Shown in pieces: positions 11,801 through 26,122 of a stretch of 64,000 nt of DNA. How positions within the stretch are numbered: position 1 is the first letter of the stretch; every line of letters begins with the position of its first letter. Below the pieces are notes generated by a model, which did not search any database, had not been told where the DNA came from, and worked only from the letters and a program-made list of their open reading frames with translations. The DNA comes from Henricia sp. BOLD:AAB3569 (lineage: Eukaryota > Echinodermata > Asteroidea > Spinulosida > Echinasteridae): contig JBBELK010001198.1 of NCBI GenBank assembly GCA_037783545.1, forward strand, positions 124,001 through 188,000, given 5' to 3'. A program made the translations under genes and the position numbers.

Positions 11801-13948
11801 ATGGCAGAGAAATTTCTAAGTTTAGAAAAAAACTGGGTTGAGGCTTCCTGACTGCTCTCACGCAAACCGTGGCTGTCTGTACACACCTCTTTGGGGTACT
11901 CCTGAGTTGTGCGCATGCTCAGTCATTCGGACTGTCGTTAACGCACCGCAGTTTGGCTCGGCAATTTGGTCAAAGTGTGGTCCAAACGTCGGCAAATTTG
12001 AAGGTCGAAAAATGTTCCGACGAACTTCAAATTTTGCATGCCCTAAACTCTCTATATTGCGCACTTGTCATAAAAAATTGACAGACTTTCGCCGGGAAAT
12101 GGCAGAGAAATTTCAAAGTTTAGAAAAAACTGGGGTTTAAGTTTCCTGACTGCTCTCACGCAAACCGTGGCTGTCTGTACACACCTATTTGGGGTACTCC
12201 TGAGTTGTGCGCATGCTCAGTCATTCGGACTGTCGTTAACGCACCGCAGTTTGGCTCGGCAATCTGGTCAAAGTGTGGTCCAAACGTCGGCAAATTTGGA
12301 GGTCGAAAAATGTTCCGACGAACTTCAAATTTTGCATGCCCTAAACTCTCTATATTGCGCACTTGTCATAAAAAATTGACAGACTTTCGCCGGGAAATGG
12401 CAGAGAAATTTCAAAGTTTAGAAAAAACTGGGTTGAGGCTTCCTGACTGCTCTCACGCAAACCGTGGCTGTCTGTACACACCTCTTTGGGGTACTCCTGA
12501 GTTGTGCGCATGCTCAGTCATTCGGACTGTCGTTAACGCACCGCAGTTTGGCTCGGCAATTTGGTCAAAGTGTGGTCCAAACGTCGGCAAATTTGGAGGT
12601 CGAAAAATGTTCCGACGAACTTCAAATTTTGCATGCCCTAATCTCTCTATATTGCGCACTTGTCATAAAAAATTGACAGACTTTCGCCGGGAAATGGCAG
12701 AGAAATTTCAAAGTTTAGAAAAAACTGGGTTGAGGCTTCCTGACTGCTCTCGCGCAAACCGTGGCTGTCTGTACACACCTCTTTGGGGTACTCCTGAGTT
12801 GTGCGCATGCTCAGTCATTCGGACTGTCGTTAACGCACCGCAGTTTGGCTCGGCAATTTGGTCAAAGTGTGGTCCAAACGTCGGCAAATTTGGAGGTCGA
12901 AAAATGTTCCGACGAACTTCAAATTTTGCATGCCCTAAACTCTGTATATTGCGCACTTGTCATAAAAAATTGACAGACTTTCGCCGGGAAATGGCAGAGA
13001 AATTTCAAAGTTTAGAAAAAACTGGGTTGATGCTTCCTGACTGCTCTCACGCAAACCGTGGCTGTCTGTACACACCTCTTTGGGGTACTCCTGAGTTGTG
13101 CGCATGCTCAGTCATTCGGACTGTCGTTAACGCACCGCAGTTTGGCTCGGCAATTTGGTCAAAGTGTGGTCCAAACGTCGGCAAATTTGGAGGTCGAAAA
13201 ATGTTCCGACGAACTTCAAATTTTGCATGCCCTAAACTCTCTATATTGCGCACTTGTCATAAAAAATTGACAGACTTTCGCCGGGAAATGGCAGAGAAAT
13301 TTCAAAGTTTAGAAAAAACTGGGTTGATGCTTCCTGACTGCTCTCACGCAAATCGTGGCTGTCTGTACACACCTCTTTGGGGTACTCCTGAGTTGTGCGC
13401 ATGCTCAGTCATTCGGACTGTCGTTAACGCACCGCAGTTTGGCTCGGCAATTTGGTCAAAGTGTGGTCCAAACGTCGGCAAATTTGGAGGTCGAAAAATG
13501 TTCCGACGAACTTCAAATTTTGCATGCCCTAAACTCTCTATATTGCGCACTTGTCATAAAAAATTGACAGACTTTCGCCGGGAAATGGCAGAGAAATTTC
13601 AAAGTTTAGAAAAAACTGGGTTGAGGCTTCCTGACTGCTCTCACGCAAACCGTGGCTGTCTGTACACACCTCTTTGGGGGTACTCCTGAGTTGTGCGCAT
13701 GCTCAGTCATTCGGACTGTCGTTAACGCACCGCAGTTTGGCTCGGCAATTTGGTCAAAGTGTGGTCCAAACGTCGGCAAATTTGGAGGTCGAAAAATGTT
13801 CCGACGAACTTCAAATTTTGCATGCCCTAAACTCTCTATATTGCGCACTTGTCATAAAAAATTGACAGACTTCGCCGGGAAATGGCAGAGAAATTTCAAA
13901 GTTTAGAAAAGACTGGGTTGAGGCTTCCTGACTGCTCTCACGCAAACC
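8898..13948 (+). repeat. Expanded, partly scrambled HOR block (17 monomers)
   Basis: A span of 5051 bp between two deletion-bearing monomers. It holds two CTAATCTC copies (about 9967 and 12642), each followed by CTCGCGC and TTGATGC monomers as in the standard unit, so it looks like two HOR units fused and altered. Monomers from about 10570 to 12300 carry an unusual number of private changes (AACTTCGGC, TTCCAACG, AATTTACAG, TTTGGGATAC, GGTTTAAGTTTC, AATCTGG). The monomer at 13652 has both an inserted G and a deleted T, which restores 297 bp. Confidence 0.7.
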
Positions 13949-16900
13949 GTGGCTGTCTGTACACACCTCTTTGGGGTACTCCTGAGTTGTGCGCATGCTC
14001 AGTCATTCGGACTGTCGTTAACGCACCGCAGTTTGGCTCGGCAATTTGGTCAAAGTGTGGTCCAAACGTCGGCAAATTTGGAGGTCGAAAAATGTTCCGA
14101 CGAACTTCAAATTTTGCATGCCCTAAACTCTCTATATTGCGCACTTGTCATAAAAAATTGACAGACTTTCGCCGGGAAATGGCAGAGAAATTTCAAAGTT
14201 TAGAAAAAACTGGGTTGAGGCTTCCTGACTGCTCTCGCGCAAACCGTGGCTGTCTGTACACACCTCTTTGGGGTACTCCTGAGTTGTGCGCATGCTCAGT
14301 CATTCGGACTGTCGTTAACGCACCGCAGTTTGGCTCGGCAATTTGGTCAAAGTGTGGTCCAAACGTCGGCAAATTTGGAGGTCGAAAAATGTTCCGACGA
14401 ACTTCAAATTTTGCATGCCCTAAACTCTCTATATTGCGCACTTGTCATAAAAAATTGACAGACTTTCGCAGGGAAATGGCAGAGAAATTTCAAAGTTTAG
14501 AAAAAACTGGGTTGATGCTTCCTGACTGCTCTCACGCAAACCGTGGCTGTCTGTACACACCTCTTTGGGGTACTCCTGAGTTGTGCGCATGCTCAGTCAT
14601 TCGGACTGTCGTTAACGCACCGCAGTTTGGCTCGGCAATTTGGTCAAAGTGTGGTCCAAACGTCGGCAAATTTGGAGGTCGAAAAATGTTCCGACGAACT
14701 TCAAATTTTGCATGCCCTAAACTCTCTATATTGCGCACTTGTCATAAAAAATTGACAGACTTTCGCCGGGAAATGGCAGAGAAATTTCAAAGTTTAGAAA
14801 AAACTGGGTTGATGCTTCCTGACTGCTCTCACGCAAACCGTGGCTGTCTGTACACACCTCTTTGGGGTACTCCTTAGTTGTGCGCATGCTCAGTCATTCG
14901 GACTGTCGATAACGCACCGCAGTTTGGCTCGGCAATTTGGTCAAAGTGTGGTCCAAACGTCGGCAAATTTGGAGGTCGAAAAATGTTCCGACGAACTTCA
15001 AATTTTGCATGCCCTAAACTCTCTATATTGCGCACTTGTCATAACAAATTGACAGACTTTCCCTGGGAAATGGCAGAGAAATTTCAAAGTTTAGAAAAAA
15101 CTGGGTTGAGGCTTTCTGACTGCTCTCACGCAAACCGTGGCTGTCTGTACACACCTCTTTGGGGTACTCCTGAGTTGTGCGCATGCTCAGTCATTCGGAC
15201 TGTCGTTAACGCACCGCAGTTTGGCTCGGCAATTTGGTCAAAGTGTGGTCCAAACGTCGGCAAATTTGGAGGTCGAAAAATGTTCCGACGAACTTCAAAT
15301 TTTGCATGCCCTAAACTCTCTATATTGCGCACCTGTCATAAAAAATTGACAGACTTTCGCCGGGAAATGGCAGAGAAATTTCAAAGTTTAGAAAAAACTG
15401 GGTTGAGGCTTCCTGACTGCTCTCGCGCAAACCGTGGCTGTCTGTACACACCTCTTTGGGGTACTCCTGAGTTGTGCGCATGCTCAGTCATTCGGACTGT
15501 CGTTAACGCACCGCAGTTTGGCTCGGCAATTTGGTCAAAGTGTGGTCCAAACGTCGGCAAATTTGGAGGTCGAAAAATGTTCCGACGAACTTCAAATTTT
15601 GCATGCCCTAAACTCTCTATATTGCGCACTTGTCATAAAAAATTGACAGACTTTCGCCGGGAAATGGCAGAGAAATTTCAAAGTTTAGAAAAAACTGGGT
15701 TGATGCTTCCTGACTGCTCTCACGCAAACCGTGGCTGTCTGTACACACCTCTTTGGGGTACTCCTGAGTTGTGCGCATGCTCAGTCATTCGGACTGTCGT
15801 TAACGCACCGCAGTTTGGCTCGGCAATTTGGTCAAAGTGTGGTCCAAACGTCGGCAAATTTGGAGGTCGAAAAATGTTCCGACGAACTTCAAATTTTGCA
15901 TGCCCTAATCTCTCTATATTGCGCACTTGTCATAAAAAATTGACAGACTTTCGCCGGGAAATGGCAGAGAAATTTCAAAGTTTAGAAAAAACTGGGTTGA
16001 GGCTTCCTGACTGCTCTCGCGCAAACCGTGGCTGTCTGTACACACCTCTTTGGGGTACTCCTGAGTTGTGCGCATGCTCAGTCATTCGGACTGTCGTTAA
16101 CGCACCGCAGTTTGGCTCGGCAATTTGGTCAAAGTGTGGTCCAAACGTCGGCAAATTTGGAGGTCGAAAAATGTTCCGACGAACTTCAAATTTTGCATGC
16201 CCTAAACTCTCTATATTGCGCACTTGTCATAAAAAATTGACAGACTTTCGCCGGGAAATGGCAGAGAAATTTCAAAGTTTAGAAAAAACTGGGTTGATGC
16301 TTCCTGACTGCTCTCACGCAAACCGTGGCTGTCTGTACACACCTCTTTGGGGTACTCCTGAGTTGTGCGCATGCTCAGTCATTCGGACTGTCGTTAACGC
16401 ACCGCAGTTTGGCTCGGCAATTTGGTCAAAGTGTGGTCCAAACGTCGGCAAATTTGGAGGTCGAAAAATGTTCCGACGAACTTCAAATTTTGCATGCCCT
16501 AAACTCTCTATATTGCGCACTTGTCATAAAAAATTGACAGACTTTCGCCGGGAAATGGCAGAGAAATTTCAAAGTTTAGAAAAAACTGGGTTGATGCTTC
16601 CTGACTGCTCTCACGCAAATCGTGGCTGTCTGTACACACCTCTTTGGGGTACTCCTGAGTTGTGCGCATGCTCAGTCATTCGGACTGTCGTTAACGCACC
16701 GCAGTTTGGCTCGGCAATTTGGTCAAAGTGTGGTCCAAACGTCGGCAAATTTGGAGGTCGAAAAATGTTCCGACGAACTTCAAATTTTGCATGCCCTAAA
16801 CTCTCTATATTGCGCACTTGTCATAACAAATTGACAGACTTTCGCCGGGAAATGGCAGAGAAATTTCAAAGTTTAGAAAAAACTGGGTTGAGGCTTCCTG

Positions 16901-17511
16901 ACTGCTCTCACGCAAACCGTGGCTGTCTGTACACACCTCTTTGGGGTACTCCTGAGTTGTGCGCATGCTCAGTCATTCGGACTGTCGTTAACGCACCGCA
17001 GTTTGGCTCGGCAATTTGGTCAAAGTGTGGTCCAAACGTCGGCAAATTTGGAGGTCGAAAAATGTTCCGACGAACTTCAAATTTTGCATGCCCTAAACTC
17101 TCTATATTGCGCACTTGTCATAAAAAATTGACAGACTTTCGCCGGGAAATGGCAGAGAAATTTCAAAGTTTAGAAAAAACTGGGTTGATGCTTCCTGACT
17201 GCTCTCACGCAAGCCGTGGCTGTCTGTACACACCTCTTTGGGGTACTCCTGAGTTGTGCGCATGCTCAGTCATTCGGACTGTCGTTAACGCACCGCAGTT
17301 TGGCTCGGCAATTTGGTCAAAGTGTGGTCCAAACGTCGGCAAATTTGGAGGTCGAAAAATGTTCCGACGAACTTCAAATTTTGCATGCCCTAAACTCTCT
17401 ATATTGCGCACTTGTCATAAAAAATTGACAGACTTCGCCGGGAAATGGCAGAGAAATTTCAAAGTTTAGAAAAAACTGGGTTGAGGCTTCCTGACTGCTC
17501 TCACGCAAACC
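13949..17511 (+). repeat. Twelve-monomer HOR variant (nine-mer plus three)
   Basis: A span of 3563 bp. It starts like the 17512 unit (TTGAGGC with CTCACGC, CTCGCGC, CGCAGGG then TTGATGC) and ends like it, with CTAATCTC at about 15909 and the deletion at about 17434. Three additional monomers, around 14840-15730, are inserted before the CTAATCTC copy. One of them has a cluster of private changes (CTCCTTAGTT, GTCGATAACG, CATAACAAA, TTTCCCTGGG). This is the pattern expected of unequal exchange between misaligned units. Confidence 0.72.
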
Positions 17512-20183
17512 GTGGCTGTCTGTACACACCTCTTTGGGGTACTCCTGAGTTGTGCGCATGCTCAGTCATTCGGACTGTCGTTAACGCACCGCAGTTTGGC
17601 TCGGCAATTTGGTCAAAGTGTGGTCCAAACGTCGGCAAATTTGGAGGTCGAAAAATGTTCCGACGAACTTCAAATTTTGCATGCCCTAAACTCTCTATAT
17701 TGCGCACTTGTCATAAAAAATTGACAGACTTTCGCCGGGAAATGGCAGAGAAATTTCAAAGTTTAGAAAAAACTGGGTTGAGGCTTCCTGACTGCTCTCG
17801 CGCAAACCGTGGCTGTCTGTACACACCTCTTTGGGGTACTCCTGAGTTGTGCGCATGCTCAGTCATTCGGACTGTCGTTAACGCACCGCAGTTTGGCTCG
17901 GCAATTTGGTCAAAGTGTGGTCCAAACGTCGGCAAATTTGGAGGTCGAAAAATGTTCCGACGAACTTCAAATTTTGCATGCCCTAAACTCTCTATATTGC
18001 GCACTTGTCATAAAAAATTGACAGACTTTCGCAGGGAAATGGCAGAGAAATTTCAAAGTTTAGAAAAAACTGGGTTGATGCTTCCTGACTGCTCTCACGC
18101 AAACCGTGGCTGTCTGTACACACCTCTTTGGGGTACTCCTGAGTTGTGCGCATGCTCAGTCATTCGGACTGTCGTTAACGCACCGCAGTTTGGCTCGGCA
18201 ATTTGGTCAAAGTGTGGTCCAAACGTCGGCAAATTTGGAGGTCGAAAAATGTTCCGACGAACTTCAAATTTTGCATGCCCTAAACTCTCTATATTGCGCA
18301 CTTGTCATAAAAAATTGACAGACTTTCGCCGGGAAATGGCAGAGAAATTTCAAAGTTTAGAAAAAACTGGGTTGATGCTTCCTGACTGCTCTCACGCAAA
18401 CCGTGGCTGTCTGTACACACCTCTTTGGGGTACTCCTGAGTTGTGCGCATGCTCAGTCATTCGGACTGTCGTTAACGCACCGCAGTTTGGCTCGGCAATT
18501 TGGTCAAAGTGTGGTCCAAACGTCGGCAAATTTGGAGGTCGAAAAATGTTCCGACGAACTTCAAATTTTGCATGCCCTAATCTCTCTATATTGCGCACTT
18601 GTCATAAAAAATTGACAGACTTTCGCCGGGAAATGGCAGAGAAATTTCAAAGTTTAGAAAAAACTGGGTTGAGGCTTCCTGACTGCTCTCGCGCAAACCG
18701 TGGCTGTCTGTACACACCTCTTTGGGGTACTCCTGAGTTGTGCGCATGCTCAGTCATTCGGACTGTCGTTAACGCACCGCAGTTTGGCTCGGCAATTTGG
18801 TCAAAGTGTGGTCCAAACGTCGGCAAATTTGGAGGTCGAAAAATGTTCCGACGAACTTCAAATTTTGCATGCCCTAAACTCTCTATATTGCGCACTTGTC
18901 ATAAAAAATTGACAGACTTTCGCCGGGAAATGGCAGAGAAATTTCAAAGTTTAGAAAAAACTGGGTTGATGCTTCCTGACTGCTCTCACGCAAACCGTGG
19001 CTGTCTGTACACACCTCTTTGGGGTACTCCTGAGTTGTGCGCATGCTCAGTCATTCGGACTGTCGTTAACGCACCGCAGTTTGGCTCGGCAATTTGGTCA
19101 AAGTGTGGTCCAAACGTCGGCAAATTTGGAGGTCGAAAAATGTTCCGACGAACTTCAAATTTTGCATGCCCTAAACTCTCTATATTGCGCACTTGTCATA
19201 AAAAATTGACAGACTTTCGCCGGGAAATGGCAGAGAAATTTCAAAGTTTAGAAAAAACTGGGTTGATGCTTCCTGACTGCTCTCACGCAAATCGTGGCTG
19301 TCTGTACACACCTCTTTGGGGTACTCCTGAGTTGTGCGCATGCTCAGTCATTCGGACTGTCGTTAACGCACCGCAGTTTGGCTCGGCAATTTGGTCAAAG
19401 TGTGGTCCAAACGTCGGCAAATTTGGAGGTCGAAAAATGTTCCGACGAACTTCAAATTTTGCATGCCCTAAACTCTCTATATTGCGCACTTGTCATAAAA
19501 AATTGACAGACTTTCGCCGGGAAATGGCAGAGAAATTTCAAAGTTTAGAAAAAACTGGGTTGAGGCTTCCTGACTGCTCTCACGCAAACCGTGGCTGTCT
19601 GTACACACCTCTTTGGGGTACTCCTGAGTTGTGCGCATGCTCAGTCATTCGGACTGTCGTTAACGCACCGCAGTTTGGCTCGGCAATTTGGTCAAAGTGT
19701 GGTCCAAACGTCGGCAAATTTGGAGGTCGAAAAATGTTCCGACGAACTTCAAATTTTGCATGCCCTAAACTCTCTATATTGCGCACTTGTCATAAAAAAT
19801 TGACAGACTTTCGCCGGGAAATGGCAGAGAAATTTCAAAGTTTAGAAAAAACTGGGTTGATGCTTCCTGACTGCTCTCACGCAAACCGTGGCTGTCTGTA
19901 CACACCTCTTTGGGGTACTCCTGAGTTGTGCGCATGCTCAGTCATTCGGACTGTCGTTAACGCACCGCAGTTTGGCTCGGCAATTTGGTCAAAGTGTGGT
20001 CCAAACGTCGGCAAATTTGGAGGTCGAAAAATGTTCCGACGAACTTCAAATTTTGCATGCCCTAAACTCTCTATATTGCGCACTTGTCATAAAAAATTGA
20101 CAGACTTCGCCGGGAAATGGCAGAGAAATTTCAAAGTTTAGAAAAAACTGGGTTGAGGCTTCCTGACTGCTCTCACGCAAACC
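17512..20183 (+). repeat. Cleanest nine-monomer HOR unit (2672 bp)
   Basis: The reference HOR of domain 1. By the linker preceding each monomer the order is: TTGAGGC/CTCACGC; TTGAGGC/CTCGCGC; CGCAGGG with TTGATGC; TTGATGC, with CTAATCTC inside; TTGAGGC/CTCGCGC; TTGATGC; TTGATGC with AAATCG; TTGAGGC; TTGATGC; then the one-base GACTTCGCC deletion at about 20106. The CTAATCTC site at about 18581 is exactly 2672 bp from that at 15909, and the deletion is 2672 bp from the one at 17434. Confidence 0.82.
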
Positions 20184-23100
20184 GTGGCTGTCTGTACACA
20201 CCTCTTTGGGGTACTCCTGAGTTGTGCGCATGCTCAGTCATTCGGACTGTCGTTAACGCACCGCAGTTTGGCTCGGCAATTTGGTCAAAGTGTGGTCCAA
20301 ACGTCGGCAAATTTGGAGGTCGAAAAATGTTCCGACGAACTTCAAATTTTGCATGCCCTAAACTCTCTATATTGCGCACTTGTCATAAAAAATTGACAGA
20401 CTTTCGCCGGGAAATGGCAGAGAAATTTCAAAGTTTAGAAAAAACTGGGTTGAGGCTTCCTGACTGCTCTCGCGCAAACCGTGGCTGTCTGTACACACCT
20501 CTTTGGGGTACTCCTGAGTTGTGCGCATGCTCAGTCATTCGGACTGTCGTTAACGCACCGCAGTTTGGCTCGGCAATTTGGTCAAAGTGTGGTCCAAACG
20601 TCGGCAAATTTGGAGGTCGAAAAATGTTCCGACGAACTTCAAATTTTGCATGCCCTAAACTCTCTATATTGCGCACTTGTCATACAAAATTGACAGACTT
20701 TCGCCGGGAAATGGCAGAGAAATTTCAAAGTTTAGAAAAAACTGGGTTGAGGCTTCCTGACTGCTCTCACGCAAACCGTGGCTGTCTGTACACACCTCTT
20801 TGGGGTACTCCTGAGTTGTGCGCATGCTCAGTCATTCGGACTGTCGTTAACGCACCGCAGTTTGGCTCGGCAATTTGGTCAAAGTGTGGTCCAAACGTCG
20901 GCAAATTTGGAGGTCGAAAAATGTTCCGACGAACTTCAAATTTTGCATGCCCTAAACTCTCTATATTGCGCACTTGTCATAAAAAATTGACAGACTTTCG
21001 CCGGGAAATGGCAGAGAAATTTCAAAGTTTAGAAAAAAACTGGGTTGAGGCTTCCTGACTGCTCTCACGCAAACCGTGGCTGTCTGTACACACCTCTTTG
21101 GGGTACTCCTGAGTTGTGCGCATGCTCAGTCATTCGGACTGTCGTTAACGCACCGCAGTTTGGCTCGGCAATTTGGTCAAAGTGTGGTCCAAACGTCGGC
21201 AAATTTGGAGGTCGAAAAATGTTCCGACGAACTTCAAATTTTGCATGCCCTAAACTCTCTATATTGCGCACTTGTCATAAAAAATTGACAGACTTTCGCC
21301 GGGAAATGGCAGAGAAATTTCAAAGTTTAGAAAAAACTGGGTTGATGCTTCCTGACTGCTCTCACGCAAATCGTGGCTGTCTGTACACACCTCTTTGGGG
21401 TACTCCTGAGTTGTGCGCATGCTCAGTCATTCGGACTGTCGTTAACGCACCGCAGTTTGGCTCGGCAATTTGGTCAAAGTGTGGTCAAAACGTCGGCAAA
21501 TTTGGAGGTCGAAAAATGTTCCGACGAACTTCAAATTTTGCATGCCCTAAACTCTCTATATTGCGCACTTGTCATAAAAAATTGACAGACTTTCGCCGGG
21601 AAATGGCAGAGAAATTTCAAAGTTTAGAAAAAACTGGGTTGAGGCTTCCTGACTGCTCTCACGCAAACCGTGGCTGTCTGTACACACCTCTTTGGGGTAC
21701 TCCTGAGTTGTGCGCATGCTCAGTCATTCGGACTGTCGTTAACGCACCGCAGTTTGGCTCGGCAATTTGGTCAAAGTGTGGTCCAAACGTCGGCAAATTT
21801 GGAGGTCGAAAAATGTTCCGACGAACTTCAAATTTTGCATGCCCTAAACTCTCTATATTGCGCACTTGTCATAAAAAATTGACAGACTTTCGCCGGGAAA
21901 TGGCAGAGAAATTTCAAAGTTTAGAAAAAACTGGGTTGATGCTTCCTGACTGCTCTCACGCAAACCGTGGCTGTCTGTACACACCTCTTTGGGGTACTCC
22001 TGAGTTGTGCGCATGCTCAGTCATTCGGACTGTCGTTAACGCACCGCAGTTTGGCTCGGCAATTTGGTCAAAGTGTGGTCCAAACGTCGGCAAATTTGGA
22101 GGTCGAAAAATGTTCCGACGAACTTCAAATTTTGCATGCCCTAAACTCTCTATATTGCGCACTTGTCATAAAAAATTGACAGACTTTCGCAGGGAAATGG
22201 CAGAGAAATTTCAAAGTTTAGAAAAAACTGGGTTGATGCTTCCTGACTGCTCTCACGCAAACCGTGGCTGTCTGTACACACCTCTTTGGGGTACTCCTGA
22301 GTTGTGCGCATGCTCAGTCATTCGGACTGTCGTTAACGCACCGCAGTTTGGCTCGGCAATTTGGTCAAAGTGTGGTCCAAACGTCGGCAAATTTGGAGGT
22401 CGAAAAATGTTCCGACGAACTTCAAATTTTGCATGCCCTTAACTCTCTATATTGCGCACTTGTCATAAAAAATTGACAGACTTTCGCCGGGAAATGGCAG
22501 AGAAATTTCAAAGTTTATAAAAAACTGGGTTGAGGCTTCCTGACTGCTCTCACGCAAACCGTGGCTGTCTGTACACACCTCTTTGGGGTACTCCTGAGTT
22601 GTGCGCATGCTCAGTCATTCGGACTGTCGTTAACGCACCGCAGTTTGGCTCGGCAATTTGGTCAAAGTGTGGTCCAAACGTCGGCAAATTTGGAGGTCGA
22701 AAAATGTTCCGACGAACTTCAAATTTTGCATGCCCTAAACTCTCTATATTGCGCACTTGTCATAAAAAATTGACAGACTTTCGCCGGGAAATGGCAGAGA
22801 AATTTCAAAGTTTAGAAAAAACTGGGTTGAGGCTTCCTGACTGCTCTCGCGCAAACCGTGGCTGTCTGTACACACCTCTTTGGGGTACTCCTGAGTTGTG
22901 CGCATGCTCAGTCATTCGGACTGTCGTTAACGCACCGCAGTTTGGCTCGGCAATTTGGTCAAAGTGTGGTCCAAACGTCGGCAAATTTGGAGGTCGAAAA
23001 ATGTTCCGACGAACTTCAAATTTTGCATGCCCTAAACTCTCTATATTGCGCACTTGTCATAAAAAATTGACAGACTTTCGCCGGGAAATGGCAGAGAAAT

Positions 23101-24639
23101 TTCAAAGTTTAGAAAAAACTGGGTTGAGGCTTCCTGACTGCTCTCGCGCAAACCGTGGCTGTCTGTACACACCTCTTTGGGGTACTCCTGAGTTGTGCGC
23201 ATGCTCAGTCATTCGGACTGTCGTTAACGCACCGCAGTTTGGCTCGGCAATTTGGTCAAAGTGTGGTCCAAACGTCGGCAAATTTGGAGGTCGAAAAATG
23301 TTCCGACGAACTTCAAATTTTGCATGCCCTAAACTCTCTATATTGCGCACTTGTCATAAAAAATTGACAGACTTTCGCCGGGAAATGGCAGAGAAATTTT
23401 AAAGTTTAGAAAAAAACTGGGTTGATGCTTCCTGACTGCTCTCACGCAAACCGTGGCTGTCTGTACACACCTCTTTGGGGTACTCCTGAGTTGTGCGCAT
23501 GCTCAGTCATTCGGACTGTCGTTAACGCACCGCAGTTTGGCTCGGCAATTTGGTCAAAGTGTGGTCCAAACGTCGGCAAATTTGGAGGTCGAAAAATGTT
23601 CCGACGAACTTCAAATTTTGCATGCCCTAAACTCTCTATATTGCGCACTTGTCATAAAAAATTGACAGACTTTCGCCGGGAAATGGCAGAGAAATTTCAA
23701 AGTTTAGAAAAAACTGGGTTGATGCTTCCTGACTGCTCTCACGCAAATCGTGGCTGTCTGTACACACCTCTTTGGGGTACTCCTGAGTTGTGCGCATGCT
23801 CAGTCATTCGGACTGTCGTTAACGCACCGCAGTTTGGCTCGGCAATTTGGTCAAAGTGTGGTCCAAACGTCGGCAAATTTGGAGGTCGAAAAATGTTCCG
23901 ACGAACTTCAAATTTTGCATGCCCTAAACTCTCTATATTACGCACTTGTCATAAAAAATTGACAGACTTTCGCCGGGAAATGGCAGAGAAATTTCAAAGT
24001 TTAGAAAAAACTGGGTTGAGGCTTCCTGACTGCTCTCACGCAAACCGTGGCTGTCTGTACACACCTCTTTGGGGTACTCCTGAGTTGTGCGCATGCTCAG
24101 TCATTCGGACTGTCGTTAACGCACCGCAGTTTGGCTCGGCAATTTGGTCAAAGTGTGGTCCAAACGTCGGCAAATTTGGAGGTCGAAAAATGTTCCGACG
24201 AACTTCAAATTTTGCATGCCCTAAACTCTCTATATTGCGCACTTGTCATAAAAAATTGACAGACTTTCGCCGGGAAATGGCAGAGAAATTTCAAAGTTTA
24301 GAAAAAACTGGGTTGATGCTTCCTGACTGCTCTCACGCAAACCGTGGCTGTCTGTACACACCTCTTTGGGGTACTCCTGAGTTGTGCGCATGCTCAGTCA
24401 TTCGGACTGTCGTTAACGCACCGCAGTTTGGCTCGGCAATTTGGTCAAAGTGTGGTCCAAACGTCGGCAAATTTGGAGGTCGAAAAATGTTCCGACGAAC
24501 TTCAAATTTTGCATGCCCTAAACTCTCTATATTGCGCACTTGTCATAAAAAATTGACAGACTTCGCCGGGAAATGGCAGAGAAATTTCAAAGTTTAGAAA
24601 AAACTGGGTTGAGGCTTCCTGACTGCTCTCACGCAAACC
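20184..24639 (+). repeat. Fifteen-monomer rearranged HOR block
   Basis: A span of 4456 bp between deletion monomers at about 20106 and 24562. It lacks a CTAATCTC copy. It contains CATACAAAATTG at about 20682 (an allele otherwise common only after 31.9 kb), a 298-bp copy near 21030, and two consecutive CTCGCGC monomers at 22858 and 23155. It closes with the usual series TTGATGC, AAATCG, TTGAGGC, TTGATGC and deletion. Read as a unit enlarged by internal duplication. Confidence 0.68.
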
Positions 24640-26122
24640 GTGGCTGTCTGTACACACCTCTTTGGGGTACTCCTGAGTTGTGCGCATGCTCAGTCATTCG
24701 GACTGTCGTTAACGCACCGCAGTTTGGCTCGGCAATTTGGTCAAAGTGTGGTCCAAACGTCGGCAAATTTGGAGGTCGAAAAATGTTCCGACGAACTTCA
24801 AATTTTGCATGCCCTAAACTCTCTATATTGCGCACTTGTCATAAAAAATTGACAGACTTTCGCCGGGAAATGGCAGAGAAATTTCAAAGTTTAGAAAAAA
24901 CTGGGTTGAGGCTTCCTGACTGCTCTCGCGCAAACCGTGGCTGTCTGTACACACCTCTTTGGGGTACTCCTGAGTTGTGCGCATGCTCAGTCATTCGGAC
25001 TGTCGTTAACGCACCGCAGTTTGGCTCGGCAATTTGGTCAAAGTGTGGTCCAAACGTCGGCAAATTTGGAGGTCGAAAAATGTTCCGACGAACTTCAAAT
25101 TTTGCATGCCCTAAACTCTCTATATTGCGCACTTGTCATAAAAAATTGACAGACTTTCGCAGGGAAATGGCAGAGAAATTTCAAAGTTTAGAAAAAACTG
25201 GGTTGATGCTTCCTGACTGCTCTCACGCAAACCGTGGCTGTCTGTACACACCTCTTTGGGGTACTCCTGAGTTGTGCGCATGCTCAGTCATTCGGACTGT
25301 CGTTAACGCACCGCAGTTTGGCTCGGCAATTTGGTCAAAGTGTGGTCCAAACGTCGGCAAATTTGGAGGTCGAAAAATGTTCCGACGAACTTCAAATTTT
25401 GCATGCCCTAAACTCTCTATATTGCGCACTTGTCATAAAAAATTGACAGACTTTCGCCGGGAAATGGCAGAGAAATTTCAAAGTTTAGAAAAAACTGGAT
25501 TGATGCTTCCTGACTGCTCTCACGCAAACCGTGGCTGTCTGTACACACCTCTTTGGGGTACTCCTGAGTTGTGCGCATGCTCAGTCATTCGGACTGTCGT
25601 TAACGCACCGCAGTTTGGCTCGGCAATTTGGTCAAAGTGTGGTCCAAACGTCGGCAAATTTGGAGGTCGAAAAATGTTCCGACGAACTTCAAATTTTGCA
25701 TGCCCTAAACTCTCTATATTGCGCACTTGTCATAAAAAATTGACAGACTTTCGCCGGGAAATGGCGGGAAATTTCAAAGTTTAGAAAAAACTGGGTTGAT
25801 GCTTCCTGACTGCTCTCACGCAAACCGTGGCTGTCTGTACACACCTTTTTGGGGTACTCCTGAGTTGTGCGCATGCTCAGTCATTCGGACTGTCGTTAAC
25901 GCACCGCAGTTTGGCTCGGCAATTTGGTCAAAGTGTGGTCCAAACGTCGGCAAATTTGGAGGTCGAAAAATGTTCCGACGAACTTCAAATTTTGCATGCC
26001 CTAAACTCTCTATATTGCGCACTTGTCATAAAAAATTGACAGACTTCGCCGGGAAATGGCAGAGAAATTTCAAAGTTTAGAAAAAACTGGGTTGAGGCTT
26101 CCTGACTGCTCTCACGCAAACC
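24640..26122 (+). repeat. Truncated five-monomer HOR unit
   Basis: A span of 1483 bp. It opens as the standard unit does (TTGAGGC, CTCGCGC, CGCAGGG with TTGATGC, TTGATGC), then jumps directly to a deletion monomer at about 26045, losing the middle. The fourth monomer ends in a private GGCGGGAAATTTC, one base short. The unit looks like the contracted product of the same unequal exchange that lengthened its neighbours. Confidence 0.68.
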
